Positions 7,479 through 8,609 of a DNA stretch of 8,609 bases are shown here, in pieces. The position numbers and the translations under genes were made by a program. The notes under the pieces were generated by a model. That model was not told the origin of the DNA. It was given only the letters and a program-made list of their open reading frames with translations, and made no database searches. Position 1 is the stretch's first letter, and each line of letters starts with the position of its first letter. The stretch lies in contig CALDMH010000003.1 in assembly GCA_937915565.1 (NCBI GenBank), positions 1-8,609 of the forward strand, written 5' to 3'. This stretch comes from an uncultured Clostridia bacterium (GTDB lineage: Bacteria > Bacillota > Clostridia > Christensenellales > Borkfalkiaceae).

Positions 7479-7499
7479 TTTTTTCGGTTTGTTTTTTAA

Positions 7500-7613
7500 T
7501 CAGTACGGAATAACGAAAACGCCTTCGCCTACGCCCAACGTCAATTCAAGAACTTTACCGTTGATTTCGAGCGTTTGTTTTTCGCCTTCGATATACGATA
7601 TTCTTAATTGCAT
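7500..7613 (-). pseudogene. C-terminal remnant of a second glycoside-hydrolase-like gene
   Basis: On the minus strand a frame ending in TGA at 7500-7502 reads ...NGKVLELTLGVGEGVFVIPY. This parallels the end of the lipoprotein at 3393-4886, ...EGKIRLTLKSGDAAFVIPV, residue for residue, including the FVIP ending next to the stop. The DNA around the two stops is also visibly similar (both contain GGAATAAC and CGCCG/CGCCT stretches at matching places). The frame stays open back to a TAG at about 7704, with an internal ATG at 7613 giving 37 codons. Convincing similarity covers only the last 30 or so residues; the region beyond about 7580 reads better as the recombinase on the other strand. I take it as the surviving 3' tip of a gene whose 5' part was lost, not as a functional small protein. 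Confidence 0.6.
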
Positions 7614-8235
7614 TTTTTCGGATGCCGTAAGATTAAGAAAAATCAACGAAAATCCTTGTTCGTTTGTTCTTCGCCCAAAGGTAAAACAAAAGAAATTCAG
7701 GTGCTATGAGTTTTTTGAACAAAACGTTATGATTGAAACTCTTCCAAAAGATTATTCGGACCTTTTTATCTTTCTTTGTTGCACCGGATTAAGAATTTCC
7801 GAATGTCTTGCTCTAACGGAAAAGGACGTCACGCCTAAATATATCCGCATTTGGAAAATAAAAGACAGCGTAACGAACGAAATTATAGAAACCACAAAGA
7901 ACGGCGAAGAACGCAAAGTTTTATACCACGAATCGCTTTTAAAATACCTCAACCTCGATTTTATCGCTTCGGTTAATTACAGAACGGTGAACAGGACTTA
8001 CGCAAAGTATTACAAGCAATTCGACAACATAAACCTACACTCCACGCGGCACACTTACGCCTCACTTGCACACTACGTCGGCATAGACGAAAAGGTTATT
8101 CAAAAGCAACTCGGGCACAAAACTTTGGCTATGACGCAGGACACTTATACTGACCTTCTTTTAGACGGAAACTCCGTTATAAAAGATTATTTTTTTAGGT
8201 TAGAACAAATGATTATGACGCCAAGACGTACATAG
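7579..8235 (+). pseudogene. Tyrosine recombinase (phage-type integrase), 5'-truncated
   Basis: The plus frame, open from a TTG at 7489 to TAG at 8235 (248 codons), holds the catalytic domain of a tyrosine recombinase with its complete active site: Arg102 (CTGLRISECL), probable Lys137, His184 and Arg187 (LHSTRHTYASL), His210 (LGHKTLAMT) and the nucleophile Tyr220 (numbered from 7489). The segment SPSIYDILN...FSDAVRLRKINENPC (about 7582-7659) is the end of the core-binding domain. The DNA-arm-binding and most of the core-binding domain, normally about 100 or more residues, are absent. The 30 codons before 7579 do not look like integrase and instead cover the reverse-strand gene remnant. There is no ribosome binding site or plausible promoter, so it is probably a pseudogene, although ATG 7729 could start a catalytic-domain fragment. 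It lies 110 bases from a duplicated tRNA 3' end, the usual target of this family. Confidence 0.8.
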
Positions 8236-8274
8236 ATTCATACATATATTTCGATTCCAAAACGTACATATATT
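8226..8274. repeat. Short direct repeats after the recombinase
   Basis: ACGTACATA occurs at 8226-8234 and 8262-8270, and TACATATATT at 8241-8250 and 8265-8274; GATTC precedes both longer units (8235 and 8253). The repeats begin in the last codons of the recombinase. They could be recombinase arm-type binding sites, but A/T-rich drift is also possible. Confidence 0.4.
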
Positions 8275-8310
8275 AAAATTTTGTATTCAACGTCGCCATT
8301 TAAAGCATAT

Positions 8311-8347
8311 AAAAATAGCCGTTTTCTTTTTGAAAACGACTATTTTT
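8311..8347. terminator. Bidirectional terminator hairpin abutting the first tRNA-tail copy
   Basis: AAAAATAG-C-CGTTTTC, a TTTTT loop, then GAAAACG-A-CTATTTTT: a 15-bp stem with one mismatch, A-rich on one side and T-rich on the other. It can terminate the recombinase in the plus direction. On the minus strand it directly follows the tRNA-3'-end-like copy at 8345-8363, just as a tRNA is followed by its terminator. Confidence 0.75.
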
Positions 8348-8363
8348 GGTGGGCAGGGGTGGA
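8345..8363 (-). other. Copy of a tRNA 3' end (candidate attachment-site duplicate)
   Basis: TTTGGTGGGCAGGGGTGGA is identical over 19 bases to 8571-8589. On the minus strand it reads the 3' half of a T-stem, acceptor strand CCTGCCC, discriminator A and CCA. No T-loop or rest of a tRNA follows, so this is a detached tail. Duplicated tRNA 3' ends are the signature left by integrases that target tRNA genes, and a recombinase lies 110 bases away. The distal partner of that recombinase's own element cannot be identified inside the window. Confidence 0.65.
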
Positions 8364-8533
8364 ATGCGAGAGATTGTCATTATTTTTCTCTCTTTCAGTC
8401 TTTCTTCCAATCTCTCGGCGGCGAGCATATCTTCTCCGCTTTCATTTCCGCCACTGTGAACGCCACGCTTGTCCTCATTTCCGTCAAGCTCTTGCTACGA
8501 ACCACCGTTCGGCGGTCCTCTCACCCACATCAT
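8364..8533. other. Apparently non-coding spacer between the two tRNA-tail copies, with strong inverted repeat
   Basis: No convincing gene is present. A perfect 10-bp inverted repeat, CGAGAGATTG (8367-8376) with CAATCTCTCG (8408-8417), encloses a 31-base pyrimidine-rich loop. Further right, ACCACCG-TT-CGGCGGT (8501-8516) can form a hairpin with one wobble, and GGAAATGA occurs twice on the minus strand. On that strand GTGGGT near 8529 could pair with GCCCAC of the tRNA tail at 8349-8354, closing the whole unit. This suggests a structured element or a remnant of an integrated one; no known RNA family is recognised. Confidence 0.4.
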
Positions 8534-8535
8534 AA

Positions 8536-8573
8536 AAATATATCCGTCGTCCAAAAGGACAACGGATATATTT
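8536..8573 (-). terminator. Terminator of the partial tRNA gene
   Basis: AAATATATCCGT-C-GTCC, loop AAAA, GGAC-A-ACGGATATATTT: a 16-bp stem with one mismatch. On the minus strand it starts at the tRNA's CCA end and is followed by TTTTTATG, a typical intrinsic terminator. Confidence 0.8.
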
Positions 8574-8589
8574 GGTGGGCAGGGGTGGA
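8571..8589 (-). other. tRNA-borne copy of the 19-base repeat (candidate att site)
   Basis: Identical to 8345-8363 in direct orientation, 226 bases apart. The match begins two bases beyond the CCA end and stops at the T-stem/T-loop border, where the two sequences diverge abruptly (ATTCGG here against AATGCG). Confidence 0.65.
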
Positions 8590-8609
8590 TTCGGACCACC
8601 GAAGTCAGG
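8573..8609 (-). tRNA. tRNA 3' portion, probably tRNA-Tyr, cut by the right edge
   Basis: The minus strand from 8609 to 8573 reads a variable-arm end (CCTGACTTC), T-stem GGTGG, seven-base loop TCCGAAT, T-stem CCACC, acceptor strand CCTGCCC, discriminator A and encoded CCA. The long variable arm implies a class II tRNA; the variable arm ending in ACTTC before GGTGG and an acceptor ending CCTGCCCA are as I remember Firmicute tRNA-Tyr, but the anticodon is outside the window, so Ser or Leu is not excluded. One oddity: the T-loop reads TCC where nearly all tRNAs have TTC, that is C instead of U at position 55. A terminator hairpin follows. Confidence 0.7.

Noticed and set aside
8300..8428. Minus-strand frame of 42 codons beginning MLAAERLEERLKERK, preceded by GGAG
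   Set aside because: It has a coding-like start and ribosome binding site, but it runs straight through the tRNA-tail copy and the terminator hairpin, so its second half is surely not protein-coding by design. Kept as a doubt rather than a gene.
8395..8478. Minus-strand frame of 27 codons beginning MRTSVAFTVAEMK
   Set aside because: Short, overlaps the inverted repeat and another open frame, with only a weak CGGA upstream. Nothing supports translation.
8281..8535. Plus-strand frame of 84 codons
   Set aside because: It spans a terminator hairpin and the tRNA-tail copy, has no ribosome binding site and looks like no known protein.
8226..8609. CRISPR array or insertion-sequence ends in the repeat-rich right end
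   Set aside because: The repeats are few, short, unequal in spacing and not inverted at matching distances around a transposase; they fit a tRNA-targeted integration scar better.

Overview
The window looks like chromosomal DNA from an uncultured Firmicute of the Clostridia type, perhaps a gut lineage. The reasons are Gram-positive-style lipoproteins, GGAGG-type ribosome binding sites, A/T-rich intergenic DNA with near-consensus sigma-A promoters, short intrinsic terminators, and a CUT1 sugar transporter with no ATPase gene of its own. This placement is inference; no marker gene is present.

Positions 1-4886 (minus strand) form one operon. It reads, in transcription order, a putative glycoside-hydrolase-like lipoprotein (4886-3393), two carbohydrate ABC permeases (3353-2445 and 2445-1555, overlapping by one base) and a sugar-binding lipoprotein that starts at 1505 and runs off the left edge. 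A promoter (AAGACA-N17-TATAAT) lies at 4940-4968. A perfect 8+2+8 inverted repeat (4901-4918) sits in the leader just ahead of the ribosome binding site. Diverging from the operon is an AraC-family regulator (ATG at 5095, end 5937). It is the obvious candidate regulator of the operon, and its own promoter places the transcription start at or next to the ATG, suggesting a leaderless mRNA.

Positions 5938-6191 hold two terminators between convergent genes. Positions 6192-7415 (minus) encode a secreted lipoprotein of the tyrosine-phosphatase superfamily with an intact HC-x5-R loop. Its promoter (TTGTCA-N17-TAAAAT, extended -10) carries a perfect 17-bp palindrome over the -10 element.

Positions about 7500-8609 are accessory, scarred DNA. 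The last codons of a second gene like the 3393-4886 lipoprotein survive on the minus strand (stop at 7500). They are fused within about 100 bp to a 5'-truncated tyrosine recombinase on the plus strand (to 8235). Beyond it, a 19-base sequence equal to the 3' end of a tRNA occurs twice, at 8345-8363 and 8571-8589. Each copy abuts a terminator hairpin. The right copy belongs to a partial minus-strand tRNA, probably tRNA-Tyr, cut by the window edge. This is the pattern expected of a tRNA-3'-end integration site left by a mobile element. Between the two copies is a 170-base stretch, apparently non-coding, with a perfect 10-bp inverted repeat.

Nothing here is clearly a new defence or metabolic system. 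The most informative parts are the fusion scar, the duplicated tRNA tail, the structured spacer and the palindromes on the promoters.
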